Positions 35,142-44,190 are shown, numbered from the stretch's first letter. The stretch: DNA of 64,000 bases from Lewinellaceae bacterium (GCA_020636405.1 JACJXW010000006.1:868001-932000), one strand, 5' to 3'. The notes: generated by a model from the sequence alone, not told the origin. A program made the numbers and translations.

Positions 35142-37193
35142 GTGGAATTATTCATCAATGTCAGCCGTTTTCATCCCCTGATGGTGCACCTGCCCATCGG
35201 CATTCTGCTCTTCGCTCTCCTTCTGGAATCCGTTAAGCGATGGAAGAAGGACAACAGCCTGGATACAGCGATCCGGCTGGCCTTGCTGTCCGGGGTGGTT
35301 TTCGCAGTAGCTTCCGTCCTGACCGGCCTGCTCCTGTCCAATGAAGGTGGCTATGACGAGGTTATGGTCAACCGGCACAAATGGCTTGGAATAGCGATGG
35401 CGGCATGTTCGGTGCTACTCTATTTTGCGCATGTGCAAACCTCCAAAGCGCTGTCCAGATACTACACCCCCTTATTCCTCTTGTCTGTCGGGCTGCTCTT
35501 CCTTACCGGGCACTTTGGGGGCAACCTCACGCATGGGGCGGATTACCTCTTTACCCAGCCGGAAGATGCGGCGGTGACTGTAGCCGATATCCGAACGGCC
35601 AACGCTTTTGAAACGGCTATTTCCCCCATCCTGAAGGAGAAGTGCAACAGTTGCCACAATCCTTCGAAAGCAAAAGGCGAACTTATCATGACTACCCGGG
35701 AAGGGCTGTTGGCCGGCGGTAAAAGCGGGCCGGTGTTCAACTCCGGCGATCCGATGGAAAGTGAATTTCTGAAGAGAGTGCACCTCCCGGAGAGCGAGAA
35801 AAAACACATGCCGCCCAAGGGCAAAAAGCAGCTGAGTGCGGAAGAAGTCCAATTGCTGGAATGGTGGATAAACAATGGAGCCTGTTTGGATTGTATAGTG
35901 CAGGAAATGGAAGGTACGGAGGCCGTGCAACCCATTTTGGACAAATACACCATTTCGAGCACCAACCTGGCGGCTATACAGGCCGGCCCGGTGGATGCCG
36001 CAACGGTCGAAAAACTGAACGCTGCTGGGTTGCGGGTGTCTCCCGTGGCGGAGGGAAGCCCCTTATTTATTGTCAACCTGACGAACCACCAGGGGCTGGA
36101 TAAAGGCACAATGAAAAAATTGAAAAAGATCCGCAGGAATATTGTGGAACTCGACCTTTCCCACAGCAATTTTTCCGATGAACTGTCGGGTTTCCTTTCC
36201 CAGTTCACCAGTTTGAATAAGCTTCAGCTGCAACAAACGGCGGCCGGCGATGCTACCGTTCGCCAGCTTGAAAAAATGAAATACCTGGAATCGCTTAATT
36301 TATACGGTACTAAAGTCAGCGATGCTTCCGTCGAAGCCCTGATGGCATTGCCTTCCCTGAAATACCTGTACAGCTGGCAGTCGGCGATGACCGAAGCGGG
36401 CATTCAACGGTTGCTGGAAGCCCGGCCCTTGTTGCAGGTGCAGCACCAGTTGGATGGGGACCTGTTCGGTGAATCCAAGCTCAATCCTCCGGCTATTGTG
36501 GCGGACAGCGAATTGTTCGTCGACACCATAGTGGCCCGCCTGGTTTCCAATTTCCGGAACACTTCGTTCTTTTATACCCTCGATGGCTCTGAACCGGATA
36601 CCTGTTCTGCCCTGTATACCGATTCCCTGGTGCTCCGGGAGACCGCACAACTGAAGGCCCTGGCCTACAAAGCCGGCTGGGGAGAAAGCCCGGTGGCGGA
36701 GCGCTTATTCTGTAAGGCGGGCATTAAGGCCAAAGCGGCAACGCTGGCCCAACCGCCCAATGATAAATACAAGGGGAAAGGGGCCGCGTCCCTGGTCGAC
36801 CTGGAGAAGGGCACTCCTGTTTTTACCGATGGCAACTGGCTGGGATATGAAGGCATGCACATGTCTGCTACGATAGAACTGGAAAGGGAAGAACCGCTGC
36901 AGGAAGTAGTGGTCAGTGCGCTGTCTGCTCCCGCCAGCTGGATCTTCTTTCCGAAAGGGCTGAAGGTGTGGCTCTCCAGGGATGGCAGCCATTATCATCT
37001 GGCCCGGGAGATGAAGATCCCGGATACAGAACCCGGCGCTGGAACCGAGACGAAATATTTCCGGCTGGGCTTTGAACCGGAGCCGGCCAAATACCTGAAA
37101 CTGGAAGCCATCAGCCCTTTGGAGAATCCGGAATGGCACCCCAATCCGGGAGGGAAATGCTGGATCTTTATCGATGAGGTCCTGCTGAATTAG
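35142..37193 (+). CDS. DUF2231 / cytochrome c / LRR / CHB_HEX_C / discoidin protein
   Basis: A 683-residue membrane protein from a GTG start. DUF2231-like helices come first (FHPLMVHLPIGILLFALLLE, VNRHKWLGIAM), then a Planctomycete-type haem domain with C168-N-S-C171-H172 and HMPPKGKKQLSAEEVQLLEW. A leucine-rich repeat stretch follows (LSHSNFSDELSGFLSQFTSL, YLESLNLYGTKVSDASVEAL), then CHB_HEX_C-like (FFYTLDGSEPDTCSALYTDS) and discoidin-like (EWHPNPGGKCWIFIDEVLLN) domains. Such inner-membrane cytochromes are typical of Planctomycetes and some Bacteroidota. It ends the rightward operon. Confidence 0.82.
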   Translation: MELFINVSRFHPLMVHLPIGILLFALLLESVKRWKKDNSLDTAIRLALLSGVVFAVASVLTGLLLSNEGGYDEVMVNRHKWLGIAMAACSVLLYFAHVQTSKALSRYYTPLFLLSVGLLFLTGHFGGNLTHGADYLFTQPEDAAVTVADIRTANAFETAISPILKEKCNSCHNPSKAKGELIMTTREGLLAGGKSGPVFNSGDPMESEFLKRVHLPESEKKHMPPKGKKQLSAEEVQLLEWWINNGACLDCIVQEMEGTEAVQPILDKYTISSTNLAAIQAGPVDAATVEKLNAAGLRVSPVAEGSPLFIVNLTNHQGLDKGTMKKLKKIRRNIVELDLSHSNFSDELSGFLSQFTSLNKLQLQQTAAGDATVRQLEKMKYLESLNLYGTKVSDASVEALMALPSLKYLYSWQSAMTEAGIQRLLEARPLLQVQHQLDGDLFGESKLNPPAIVADSELFVDTIVARLVSNFRNTSFFYTLDGSEPDTCSALYTDSLVLRETAQLKALAYKAGWGESPVAERLFCKAGIKAKAATLAQPPNDKYKGKGAASLVDLEKGTPVFTDGNWLGYEGMHMSATIELEREEPLQEVVVSALSAPASWIFFPKGLKVWLSRDGSHYHLAREMKIPDTEPGAGTETKYFRLGFEPEPAKYLKLEAISPLENPEWHPNPGGKCWIFIDEVLLN

Positions 37194-37280
37194 GGAGAAT
37201 AGGCAGGGTTCTGTTTGGCGGTGTTATTCTGTCATTCTATACTCGTACCCCGAATCCCGAATCCCGAATCCACTGAAAGG

Positions 37281-38621
37281 TCATTCGTAAAAACTGCCGG
37301 TTGTTTCCACCTCACGGCTGTGGGCCTCGATCAATTGCATCAGTTCTTTTACCACTTCCGGGTATTGCTCCGCCAGGTTGTATTGTTCCGAAGGGTCTTC
37401 CTCCAGGTTGAAGAGTAAAGGAGTGGCGCCGCCAAAGTACTCCCTGCCGGTTTGGCTGGAGGTTTTGATGTGCAATTTCCAGGGGCCTTTCCGCACGGCG
37501 TGCAATGCATTAGGGCCATAGTAGAAAAATGGCGGCCGGGTGGCGTTCGCTGTCTCTTCACCAACAAGGAGCGGGGTGATGTCTTGTCCATCGATCACGC
37601 TATCTTCATTGGGGGTGGCCCCTGCCAGTTTCAGGGCAGTCACGAACAGGTCAAGCGTACTGCTCAGGTTCATTTGGACGCTGCCGGGCTCAATGACGCC
37701 TGGCCAGCGGGCTATGCCCGGCACCCGCATGCCTCCCTCCCAGGTACTTCCCTTGCCGTCCCGGAGCAGTCCGGAAGAACCGCCCTGTTCGTTCTTGATG
37801 ATCCAGGGGCCGTTGTCGCTGGTGAAGAACACCAGGGTGTTTTCGGAAAGGCCTTGTTCGTCGAGTAGCTTCAGGATCTCTCCCACGCTCCAGTCGATCT
37901 CTTCCACTACATCCCCGTAGGCGCCCCGGAGGGACTTCCCGGCAAAGGCCTTACCCGGATGAAGGGGCAGGTGCGGCATGGCGTAGGGCAGATAGAGGAA
38001 AAAGGGGTTGTGCTTGTTGCGCTGGATGAAATCTTTTGCTCTCTGGGTATACAATGCCGTCAAAGTGCTTTGATCCGGGTTCATTTCCAGGGTGTCGTTA
38101 CCCTGCAGCAGGGCGATATCAGGATGTATAGGAGGTATCATATCATTACTGTAGGGCAGCCCCAGGTATTCGTCGAAGCCGTTTTGCAGGGGCAGGTACG
38201 CTGGTTTGGTGGACCCCAGGTGCCATTTGCCGAAACAGGCGGTTTGGTAGCCGGCCCGTTTCAACCCCTCCGCCAGGGTCTGTTCTTTGGGATGGATACC
38301 CCGTTCTGAGTTTGGGTATAACACCCAGGAGAAACCGGAGCGTGCGGGGTAGCGCCCGGTCAGCAGGGCATAGCGGCTGGCGGTACAGGCGGGCGAACCC
38401 GAATAGAAGTTGGTGAACTTCATGCCGTCGGCAGTCATCCGGTCGAGGTTGGGCGTCCGGATGGTGGGGTGGCCGTATACGCCCAGGTCACCGTAGCCCA
38501 GGTCGTCGCAAAAGAGAATGACGATGTTGGGCTTTGGCGGGAGAGGCGGTTCACTTCTTTGAAAACAGAATACGAGCGTGGAAAAGAACAGGATGGAGAA
38601 GAAGGGAACTGGTTTTTCCAT
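37281..38621 (-). CDS. S1-family sulfatase (formylglycine type)
   Basis: A 446-residue exported sulfatase. Metal ligands D39/D40 are in NIVILFCDDLGYGDLG, and the sulfatase-modifying site C79-T-A-S-R is in GSPACTASRYALLTGR. Later motifs include HLPLHPGKAF and FFTSDNGPW. The cysteine must be converted to formylglycine. It hydrolyses sulfate esters of a polysaccharide or glycoside. ATG at 38621 gives a normal signal peptide; the upstream in-frame extension does not. It is the last gene of a minus-strand cluster with two DUF1080 proteins and an oxidoreductase. Confidence 0.9.
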   Translation of the reverse strand: MEKPVPFFSILFFSTLVFCFQRSEPPLPPKPNIVILFCDDLGYGDLGVYGHPTIRTPNLDRMTADGMKFTNFYSGSPACTASRYALLTGRYPARSGFSWVLYPNSERGIHPKEQTLAEGLKRAGYQTACFGKWHLGSTKPAYLPLQNGFDEYLGLPYSNDMIPPIHPDIALLQGNDTLEMNPDQSTLTALYTQRAKDFIQRNKHNPFFLYLPYAMPHLPLHPGKAFAGKSLRGAYGDVVEEIDWSVGEILKLLDEQGLSENTLVFFTSDNGPWIIKNEQGGSSGLLRDGKGSTWEGGMRVPGIARWPGVIEPGSVQMNLSSTLDLFVTALKLAGATPNEDSVIDGQDITPLLVGEETANATRPPFFYYGPNALHAVRKGPWKLHIKTSSQTGREYFGGATPLLFNLEEDPSEQYNLAEQYPEVVKELMQLIEAHSREVETTGSFYE

Positions 38622-38713
38622 TTTCTGGTAATGTACCTGCAAAAGCAGGAATATTGAAAAACCTGCCGGGTTTGATAAAGCAGGAGCCTTTCCGGAAACC
38701 CGGCAGGGTGGTT

Positions 38714-39313
38714 CTAGAGCTCTTTGATCATCAGGTTTCTCCACCGGACTTTGATTCCGCCCCCGTCGTGGATCTGCAGGGCGATGAAACCCTCCCCGGC
38801 GCCGATCTTTTCATCTTTGAGGGTGATCATTTTTTGCCCGTTAAGCCAGGTGGTGGCCTTGCTGCCCTTTACCTTGATTTTCATCTTGTTCCATTCTCCT
38901 TCTTTCAGCACTTGTTCCTTTTGAGCAGACGGTTGAATGAGCCATCCTCTCCCGTAGGACTCATAGATGCCACCGGTGTGCTTATTCAATGGGGCCACTT
39001 CCACCTGCCATCCGCTGATCTTTACCCCGTCGATGGTGGAGCGGAAAAAGATGCCGCTGTTTCCATCGGCTTCCTGCTTGAACTCTGCTTCGAGGATGAA
39101 GTCTTTGTAGTTTTTATCCGTAGAGAGATAACCGTACTCCTTGTCCGGCCCGCTTTCGGACACCAGCTCTCCGTTCTCCACGTACCACTTTTCGGTGCCG
39201 TGCGCTGTCCACCCGGTAAGGTCTTTACCGTTGAAAATGGATGTCTTTTGGGCGTTGGCAATGTTGGCCACGAAGGCCGGAAAGAGAAAGGCTAGTAATA
39301 AATATCGACTCAT
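38714..39313 (-). CDS. DUF1080 secreted protein (3-keto-glycoside hydrolase-like)
   Basis: A 199-residue secreted protein with a signal peptide (FVANIANAQ) and a single DUF1080 domain: SIFNGKDLTGW, DGNSGIFFRSTIDGVKISGW, IYESYGRGW and GFIALQIHDGGGIKVRWRNL. Family members hydrolyse 3-keto-glycosides released by oxidation. It lies 92 bases upstream of the sulfatase and 117 downstream of another DUF1080 gene. Confidence 0.82.
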   Translation of the reverse strand: MSRYLLLAFLFPAFVANIANAQKTSIFNGKDLTGWTAHGTEKWYVENGELVSESGPDKEYGYLSTDKNYKDFILEAEFKQEADGNSGIFFRSTIDGVKISGWQVEVAPLNKHTGGIYESYGRGWLIQPSAQKEQVLKEGEWNKMKIKVKGSKATTWLNGQKMITLKDEKIGAGEGFIALQIHDGGGIKVRWRNLMIKEL

Positions 39314-39348
39314 AACAATGATGGTTTAAACTGTTTTGTGAATGCTAA

Positions 39349-39420
39349 CCCCGAATCCACGAATCCCGAATCCCGAATCCACGAATCACGAATCCCGAAT
39401 CCCCGAATCCCGAATCCCGC
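39349..39420. repeat. Short CGAATCCC tandem repeats
   Basis: About nine imperfect copies of CGAATCCC/CGAATCAC in a row between two DUF1080 genes. The same motif occurs in a shorter run near 37252-37274 at the end of the sulfatase gene. It is low-complexity intergenic sequence. Confidence 0.7.
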
Positions 39421-39430
39421 TGCATTTCCC

Positions 39431-40174
39431 CTACAACTCCCGGATCTTAATATCCCGAAACCAGATAAAGCTGCCGTGGTCCTGCAGGCCGATCAGGCCC
39501 TTTCTTGCCTTACCGTAGTCCGGGTATTCGTCCCATTTGCCGGAATTGCGCCGCGCCATCCAGTCATCGGACCAGGGTACGAACTCCACCACCTTTTGCC
39601 CGTTGAGCCAGTATTCGGCCTTTTCTGGGGTGAAAACGATACGGGTAGTGTTCCACTCTCCCGCCTTTTTGACGATCTTCTTTTCCGGGTCGGCAGGGTA
39701 CATGGCGTAATCGGCGCCCACCTGTTGCCAGTCTTCCAGTTTTTCAGGAAAATTGAGGTCGTCGATCAGCTGGTACTCCGGAGCGTTTTCGTAGGGAGCA
39801 TGGTATTGTTCCCCTTCCAGGACGTGATAGAAGATGCCGCTGTTGCCGCCATCCGATATCTTCCATTCCAGGGAGAGTTCAAAGTTTTCGAATTCCCGGG
39901 CGCCGTAGACGATGTCGCCGCCGATGTCCCCTCCGGTACCTAGTGATTTCAGCGTACCGTCTTCGATCACCCAGTTTTCCGGCAGGGTTTCCTGGTTGAA
40001 GCCCCGCCACCCCTCGGTGCTGCTGCCGTCGAAGAGGGTGATCCATTCCGGTGCTGCCGGCGTCTCTGTTGCGGTTTCCGTTTCGGACGCAGGAGCCTTA
40101 TCCGATCCTGAGTTGCAGGAATACAGGACGAAGAAAACGAGTATTGCAGATACTTTAAGCAATGTGTTTTTCAT
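39431..40174 (-). CDS. DUF1080 lipoprotein (3-keto-glycoside hydrolase-like)
   Basis: A 247-residue lipoprotein (lipobox VLYSC) with a Glu/Thr-rich linker and a DUF1080 domain: ITLFDGSSTEGWRGFN, SDGGNSGIFYHVLEGEQYHA, YWLNGQKVVEFVPW and GLIGLQDHGSFIWFRDIKIR. The DUF1080 core differs from its neighbour by longer loops around residues 140-180. It is probably surface or periplasm anchored and processes a 3-keto intermediate made by the Gfo/Idh/MocA enzyme upstream. Start ATG 40174 is chosen over 40183 because the signal peptide begins with MKNTLLK. Confidence 0.82.
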   Translation of the reverse strand: MKNTLLKVSAILVFFVLYSCNSGSDKAPASETETATETPAAPEWITLFDGSSTEGWRGFNQETLPENWVIEDGTLKSLGTGGDIGGDIVYGAREFENFELSLEWKISDGGNSGIFYHVLEGEQYHAPYENAPEYQLIDDLNFPEKLEDWQQVGADYAMYPADPEKKIVKKAGEWNTTRIVFTPEKAEYWLNGQKVVEFVPWSDDWMARRNSGKWDEYPDYGKARKGLIGLQDHGSFIWFRDIKIREL

Positions 40175-40207
40175 GTTATGCACTTTCTTTTAATGGGGAA
40201 ATCTGTT

Positions 40208-40350
40208 GATTTGCGATTTTTGACGTGGGATTTTTGATTTGCGATTTTGGGGCCGTTAGAAGCACCCCATACGGCAGTTCCCTCCGAGGACATCGCACAT
40301 CAAAAATCGCACATCGCACATCAAAAATCAAACATCACACATCAAAAATC
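40208..40350. repeat. Inverted arrays of GATTTTTG-type short repeats
   Basis: The left arm (40208-40247) repeats GATTTGCGATTTTTGA and GGGATTTTTGATTTGCGAT. The right arm (40291-40350) is built of CACATCAAAAATCGCACATC units that are its complement. The two arms can pair over several tens of bases in the transcript between the oxidoreductase and DUF1080 genes. Confidence 0.65.
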
Positions 40351-41696
40351 TACCTCACCTTCATCTCCACCGGGTCCCAGTTGATGAATGTATTCTGGAA
40401 GTAGCTGTCATTGCACAGCAGGGCCGGGGCGGCGGCGCGGAAGCCAAAAACGGGGTCTTCGACTACGCTTCCGCCGGTGCGGATGGCATTGAGCCAGTTG
40501 GCGAAATGGTCGTAGTGGGCGCCCAGGTAGCCGTCTTCCGCTTTGTAGGAGATCTCGTTGGGCGGCACCATTTTTTTGCGGCTGGAAACCATCTCACCGG
40601 CCTCCTTGGCTTTGGCCTTGGCAAAATCGTCCTCGTCGGAGCCGGAATTGCGTTTTAAGACGACCTCTTCCCATTTCACATCCATAGAGCCTTTGCTGCC
40701 GACGATCCGGAGGTAGGTCGTGCCGCTGGTGCCATCCACGAAGTTGCACCGCAGCGACAGGTTGAAGCCGGGATGAGCTTCCGTTTCCGGATAATCGAAC
40801 ATACCCAGCAGCACGTCGGGCACTTCGCGGCCGTCCTTCCAGTAGCGCAGTCCACCCATGGCGCTGATCTTGGTGGGCCCCATCGAGCGGGTGATGAAGT
40901 GCAGGCTCGAGAAGAGGTGGACGAACAGGTCGCCCGACATGCCGGTGCCGTAGTCGCGGTAGTTGCGCCAGCGGAAGAAGCGCAGGGGGTCGAAAGGCCT
41001 TTGGGTGGTGTTGGAAAGGTATCGTTTCCAGTCTACGGTCTCTGGAGAGGCATCCTCCGGGATCGGATACTGCCAGGCTCCGGTGGGGGAGTGGCGGGCC
41101 CAGAAACCTTCGGCGTAGTTGATGTCTCCGATGGCGCCTTCGGCCAGCAGTTGCTGGGCCTTTTCATTGCCGAGGGAGGACAGCCCCTGGCTTCCCACCA
41201 TGAATACCTTGCCCGATTTTTTCCAGGCGTTGATCACCTCATGGCCTTCCTTTACGGAATGCACCATGGGTTTTTCACAGTAGGCGTGTTTTCCGGCAAG
41301 CAAGGCGTCGACGGAGATCTGTTTGTGCCAGTGGTCGGGCGTCCCGATGATCACGGCGTCGACGTCTTTCCGGCTGAGGATTTCCTTATAGTCAGAAGTC
41401 GTAAAGATATCATTACCCCAACGCTCCTTTGCTGCTGTCAGCCTGCCTTTGTAAAGGTCGCAGGCCGCCACCAGCCGGGTGCCTTCGTGCTGCAGGCAGG
41501 TTTTGGTGTCCTCCACGCCCATGCCGCCGGCGCCGATCAGGGCGATGTTGACGGTTTTGGAGGGCGTCAGAGGATTGGCCCGTTTGAGGTAGGTGATTGC
41601 CCGGTTTTCCGTGCTAAAGGCGCTGCCTGCAGCCGCAACCGATGCGGTGGCCAGGCCCAGCTTTTTGATGAACTGCCTACGATTTTTATCGCCCAT
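40350..41696 (-). CDS. Gfo/Idh/MocA-family oxidoreductase with Tat signal
   Basis: A 448-residue NAD(P)-dependent oxidoreductase. A Tat signal (NRRQFIKKLGLATASVAAAG) precedes the Rossmann motif VNIALIGAGGMGVED, and the family signature EKP is in AYCEKPMVHSV. The C-terminal substrate domain has FFRWRNYRDYGTGMSGDLFV. Secreted versions with this FRWR motif are typical in Bacteroidota and Planctomycetes. With the DUF1080 and sulfatase genes downstream it suggests C3-oxidation of a glycoside. An upstream in-frame extension lacks the signal; ATG 41696 is used. Confidence 0.85.
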   Translation of the reverse strand: MGDKNRRQFIKKLGLATASVAAAGSAFSTENRAITYLKRANPLTPSKTVNIALIGAGGMGVEDTKTCLQHEGTRLVAACDLYKGRLTAAKERWGNDIFTTSDYKEILSRKDVDAVIIGTPDHWHKQISVDALLAGKHAYCEKPMVHSVKEGHEVINAWKKSGKVFMVGSQGLSSLGNEKAQQLLAEGAIGDINYAEGFWARHSPTGAWQYPIPEDASPETVDWKRYLSNTTQRPFDPLRFFRWRNYRDYGTGMSGDLFVHLFSSLHFITRSMGPTKISAMGGLRYWKDGREVPDVLLGMFDYPETEAHPGFNLSLRCNFVDGTSGTTYLRIVGSKGSMDVKWEEVVLKRNSGSDEDDFAKAKAKEAGEMVSSRKKMVPPNEISYKAEDGYLGAHYDHFANWLNAIRTGGSVVEDPVFGFRAAAPALLCNDSYFQNTFINWDPVEMKVR

Positions 41697-41817
41697 TTGT
41701 ACTGGTGTTTTGAGTTTTTCAACGTTGTCTGTGTAAGTCCAAATATATAGATTCTGGCAGGAAAGCCAAGCATTTTGGGCGAGGACTTTGCAGGGCTCCT
41801 GAGATAAGGGGGAAAAT

Positions 41818-42894
41818 CTAAAGTAACCTGGCTTCAAATAGGTTAATGGACGCCAGTTTTCCCTTTAACAAAATATTGCCTTTGAAATCCAGGGCATACT
41901 TCCGGGTATTCTGGATCAGGGTTTTCACCTGTTCGGATATCAGCAGCCGGCTGTTATACGCATTGCATTGCCCTTGTATTCGAGCTGCCGTATTTAAGAC
42001 ATCTCCGTGGTAGGCCAGTTCCTTTTTGATCTCTCCCACCTCTGCAGCGGTGACCAAGCCGCAATTCACTCCCGCCTTGAACTCCGGTACCAGCCCGTAT
42101 TTTTCCATGTAGTAGGTACTTTTGCCTTTGATCTTCTGGTCATAGGCGAAAAAGGCATCGAGGTAGTTGTCCTGTTTTTTCTTCTTGCCGATATCCCAGG
42201 TCAGGACCACTTCATCGCCGACGTACTGATAGACCTGTGCTTCGTAAGTGGTGACGATGTCTGTGAGGTCAAAAAAGCAGTCCTGTATGAGTTCACTGTA
42301 CCGGAGGTGCCCCAGTTGTTCGGCGTAGGTTGTGGAAGATTTCAGGTCCAGGAACATAAAGGCCCGGTGTTCTTCCTTAGGCCGGTGGTATTTGCCGAGG
42401 AGAAAATTGATAAGCACCCCTTGTCCGAACTTTTCACTGGCCTGCAGGACGAACAATGCGAACAGGATGGATATACCCCAATAGGCCATGTTTACCATGA
42501 ACTTCAAGCTGAAAATGTACTGCCACACTATACCGGTGACTTTTGGATGGAACGGAGCCTCCTTCATCTCCAGGCAGGTAATGCCCCAGATGGCCATAGA
42601 GATAAAGACCAGCATACTGGCCAGGTAGAACAGCGTTTTGGCCCCGAGCTTGAAGCCCAGGGAGCGCTTGCGCAGTTTCCGGGCCAGAAATAAGATTTCG
42701 AATGAGGCCACGACGATACTGCCTACCAGTGCAGTCAGGAAAACGGTGGCCAGGCTCCGGAAAAAGTTGTAGGAAGCTCCTTCCAGCGGAGACTGAAAAC
42801 GCAGGGTGGCGGCATCATAAGTGGTTATAAAAACAGCAGCCAGTACCCAGAAGCAGACAAGGAAGGTGATCTTGCGGAAGTCAGGTTTTGTCAT
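41818..42894 (-). CDS. Membrane class III adenylate/guanylate cyclase
   Basis: A 358-residue protein with four predicted membrane helices (about 9-28, 45-70, 85-108, 127-150) and a C-terminal class III cyclase domain from residue 175. First metal aspartate is in FMFLDLKSSTTYAEQLG, then VYQYVGDEVVLTW with the second metal aspartate, and DVLNTAARIQGQC with the transition-state asparagine/arginine. It likely makes cAMP or cGMP. Start ATG overlaps the stop of the decayed PfkB gene upstream (ATGA), so it was once translated together with that kinase. Confidence 0.82.
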   Translation of the reverse strand: MTKPDFRKITFLVCFWVLAAVFITTYDAATLRFQSPLEGASYNFFRSLATVFLTALVGSIVVASFEILFLARKLRKRSLGFKLGAKTLFYLASMLVFISMAIWGITCLEMKEAPFHPKVTGIVWQYIFSLKFMVNMAYWGISILFALFVLQASEKFGQGVLINFLLGKYHRPKEEHRAFMFLDLKSSTTYAEQLGHLRYSELIQDCFFDLTDIVTTYEAQVYQYVGDEVVLTWDIGKKKKQDNYLDAFFAYDQKIKGKSTYYMEKYGLVPEFKAGVNCGLVTAAEVGEIKKELAYHGDVLNTAARIQGQCNAYNSRLLISEQVKTLIQNTRKYALDFKGNILLKGKLASINLFEARLL

Positions 42895-43327
42895 AGGTGT
42901 TTGCGGTTCATGAAGGAAAGCACCTGCTTTTCATTGATCGCAGGATTGACCGTATCTTCATGAGAGACGGCAAAAGCGGCGCAGGCCATCCCCACACCGG
43001 CCCATTGTTGAAAAGGGAGCCCTTTGCAATAGGCGTAGATCAGTCCGGCGGTGAACGCGTCACCGGCCCCATTGGTGTTGACGGGAACGACTTTTTCCGG
43101 CAACTGTTTTGGATCAGTTGGCCATAGATATCATCTCCGATGGAGCAGATCAGCCGGGTGGGCAGCCCCAGGCGGGCCAGGTTTTCGGCGATGTTGCGCC
43201 CCACGCCGCCGAGAGAGATCTTTAGGGCGCCCTGATGGGAGTCTCCATACCGCAGTGGCTGGTGGGAGAACCCGGTGAGGTCGATGTTGGCGGCGCCGAG
43301 GATGGTGATGGGGGCGTTTTCTTCCAT
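42891..43327 (-). pseudogene. PfkB-family kinase, internal deletion and frameshift
   Basis: The N-terminal part (ITILGAANIDLTGFSHQP, SLGGVGRNIAENLARLGLP, SIGDDIYGQ) and the C-terminal ATP/catalytic part (VPVNTNGAGDAFTAGLIYAY) of a PfkB/ribokinase-family kinase are present. About 150-200 middle residues are missing, and the two pieces are in different frames joined near 43095. Catalytic GAGD remains, but the protein could not fold. Probable former substrate is a nucleoside or pseudouridine-like sugar. The 3' end still overlaps the cyclase start. Confidence 0.8.
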
Positions 43328-43417
43328 GATGACGATCGGTTGTGGTTCCTAACCCGGATTATTCATCCGCTCCAGTGGCTTATCCCTTTATGCCAACTCT
43401 GAGGAGAGGGAAGATTC

Positions 43418-43648
43418 TCAGGCCCTATCCGAAGCCGGCCCGGAAGGAATATGCCCTAATGCCTGGAATACAGCAATATTAAACTGGAGGGAAAAATGGG
43501 GCCCATAGAAGCGCTTTCCCACTTCATTCAAAGTTTTGGTGAAATACAGATAGCGCCTTGGTTCTTTGTCAACCAAAGGTTGAATAAAGGTGGTCCAGTA
43601 CGCGAGGTATTGCTCAACGACCCTCATCAGTTCGGGGTTCTCCATCAT
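43418..43648 (-). CDS. Hypothetical protein, 76 residues
   Basis: Not recognised. Soluble and helix-rich (NPELMRVVEQYLAYWTTFIQ, YLYFTKTLNEVGKRFYGPHF). It starts inside the end of the upstream gene, overlapping by 35 bases in another frame. Both may therefore be a coupled pair, or one gene broken by a frameshift near 43630. No function is proposed. Confidence 0.45.
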   Translation of the reverse strand: MMENPELMRVVEQYLAYWTTFIQPLVDKEPRRYLYFTKTLNEVGKRFYGPHFSLQFNIAVFQALGHIPSGPASDRA

Positions 43649-44009
43649 CCGGATAAATTAGTTCGTCATTCAAAAGAAGGATTTCATCAATGATCGCCAG
43701 CAACCGCTCAAGAAGAGCGGGTTGGTTGGCCATGCTTTCAACGAGGGTTTGCCTGATGTCTTTTAGAGCCTCTTGCCTTCCATAACTCAGTGCTTCCCCC
43801 GCTCTCACTTTCTCCAGTACGCTCTGCAGAAAGTTTTCCAGGTTAGAAGGGGACATCCTGGTAAGTTCCGGTTCTGGCGCCTGCTCATAACCTGGCGCCG
43901 GGCCATAGGCAGCAGGCACAGGCCCCCCCGCCTGTTTTAGGCCAAAGAATAAACCAACGCAAAGAATCGCTGCCAAAGCTGTGATTTGAAACCGTAAAGA
44001 TGCTGTCAT
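43614..44009 (-). CDS. Hypothetical membrane-anchored protein
   Basis: A 131-residue protein with one N-terminal membrane segment (ITALAAILCVGLFFGLKQAG), a proline-rich spacer, then a helical domain (LENFLQSVLEKVRAGEA, LLERLLAIIDEILLLNDELI). Family is not recognised. ATG 44009 is preferred to an upstream in-frame ATG at 44072 since the membrane helix then starts near residue 8. It overlaps the next gene by 35 bases. Confidence 0.5.
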   Translation of the reverse strand: MTASLRFQITALAAILCVGLFFGLKQAGGPVPAAYGPAPGYEQAPEPELTRMSPSNLENFLQSVLEKVRAGEALSYGRQEALKDIRQTLVESMANQPALLERLLAIIDEILLLNDELIYPDDGEPRTDEGR

Positions 44010-44088
44010 CCTTAAAAATCCAGTTAAAAGATACGGAAATGATAGAGAATAGGCTCTGTACTTGTAGCACACCCTGCGAAAATAACCA

Positions 44089-44130
44089 AAAAGTTTCTTT
44101 TAAAGAAACTTTTAGATGTTAAAAGAAACT
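44089..44130. promoter_or_regulatory. Palindromic operator of the XRE gene
   Basis: AAAAGTTTCTTT-T-AAAGAAACTTTT (44089-44113) is a perfect 12-bp inverted repeat. A third half-site TAAAAGAAACT follows at 44120-44130. It sits 61 bases before the XRE start in a divergent gap, as expected for an autoregulated helix-turn-helix protein. Confidence 0.6.
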
Positions 44131-44190
44131 GTAAGTTTACTCTCTCCCATTTCATTTCCACTCCTGATGCTAAGTCAGTAAATATGCTGT

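Noticed and set aside
39349..39420. CRISPR-like or binding-site array
   Set aside because: Eight-base imperfect units with no spacers; low-complexity repeat.
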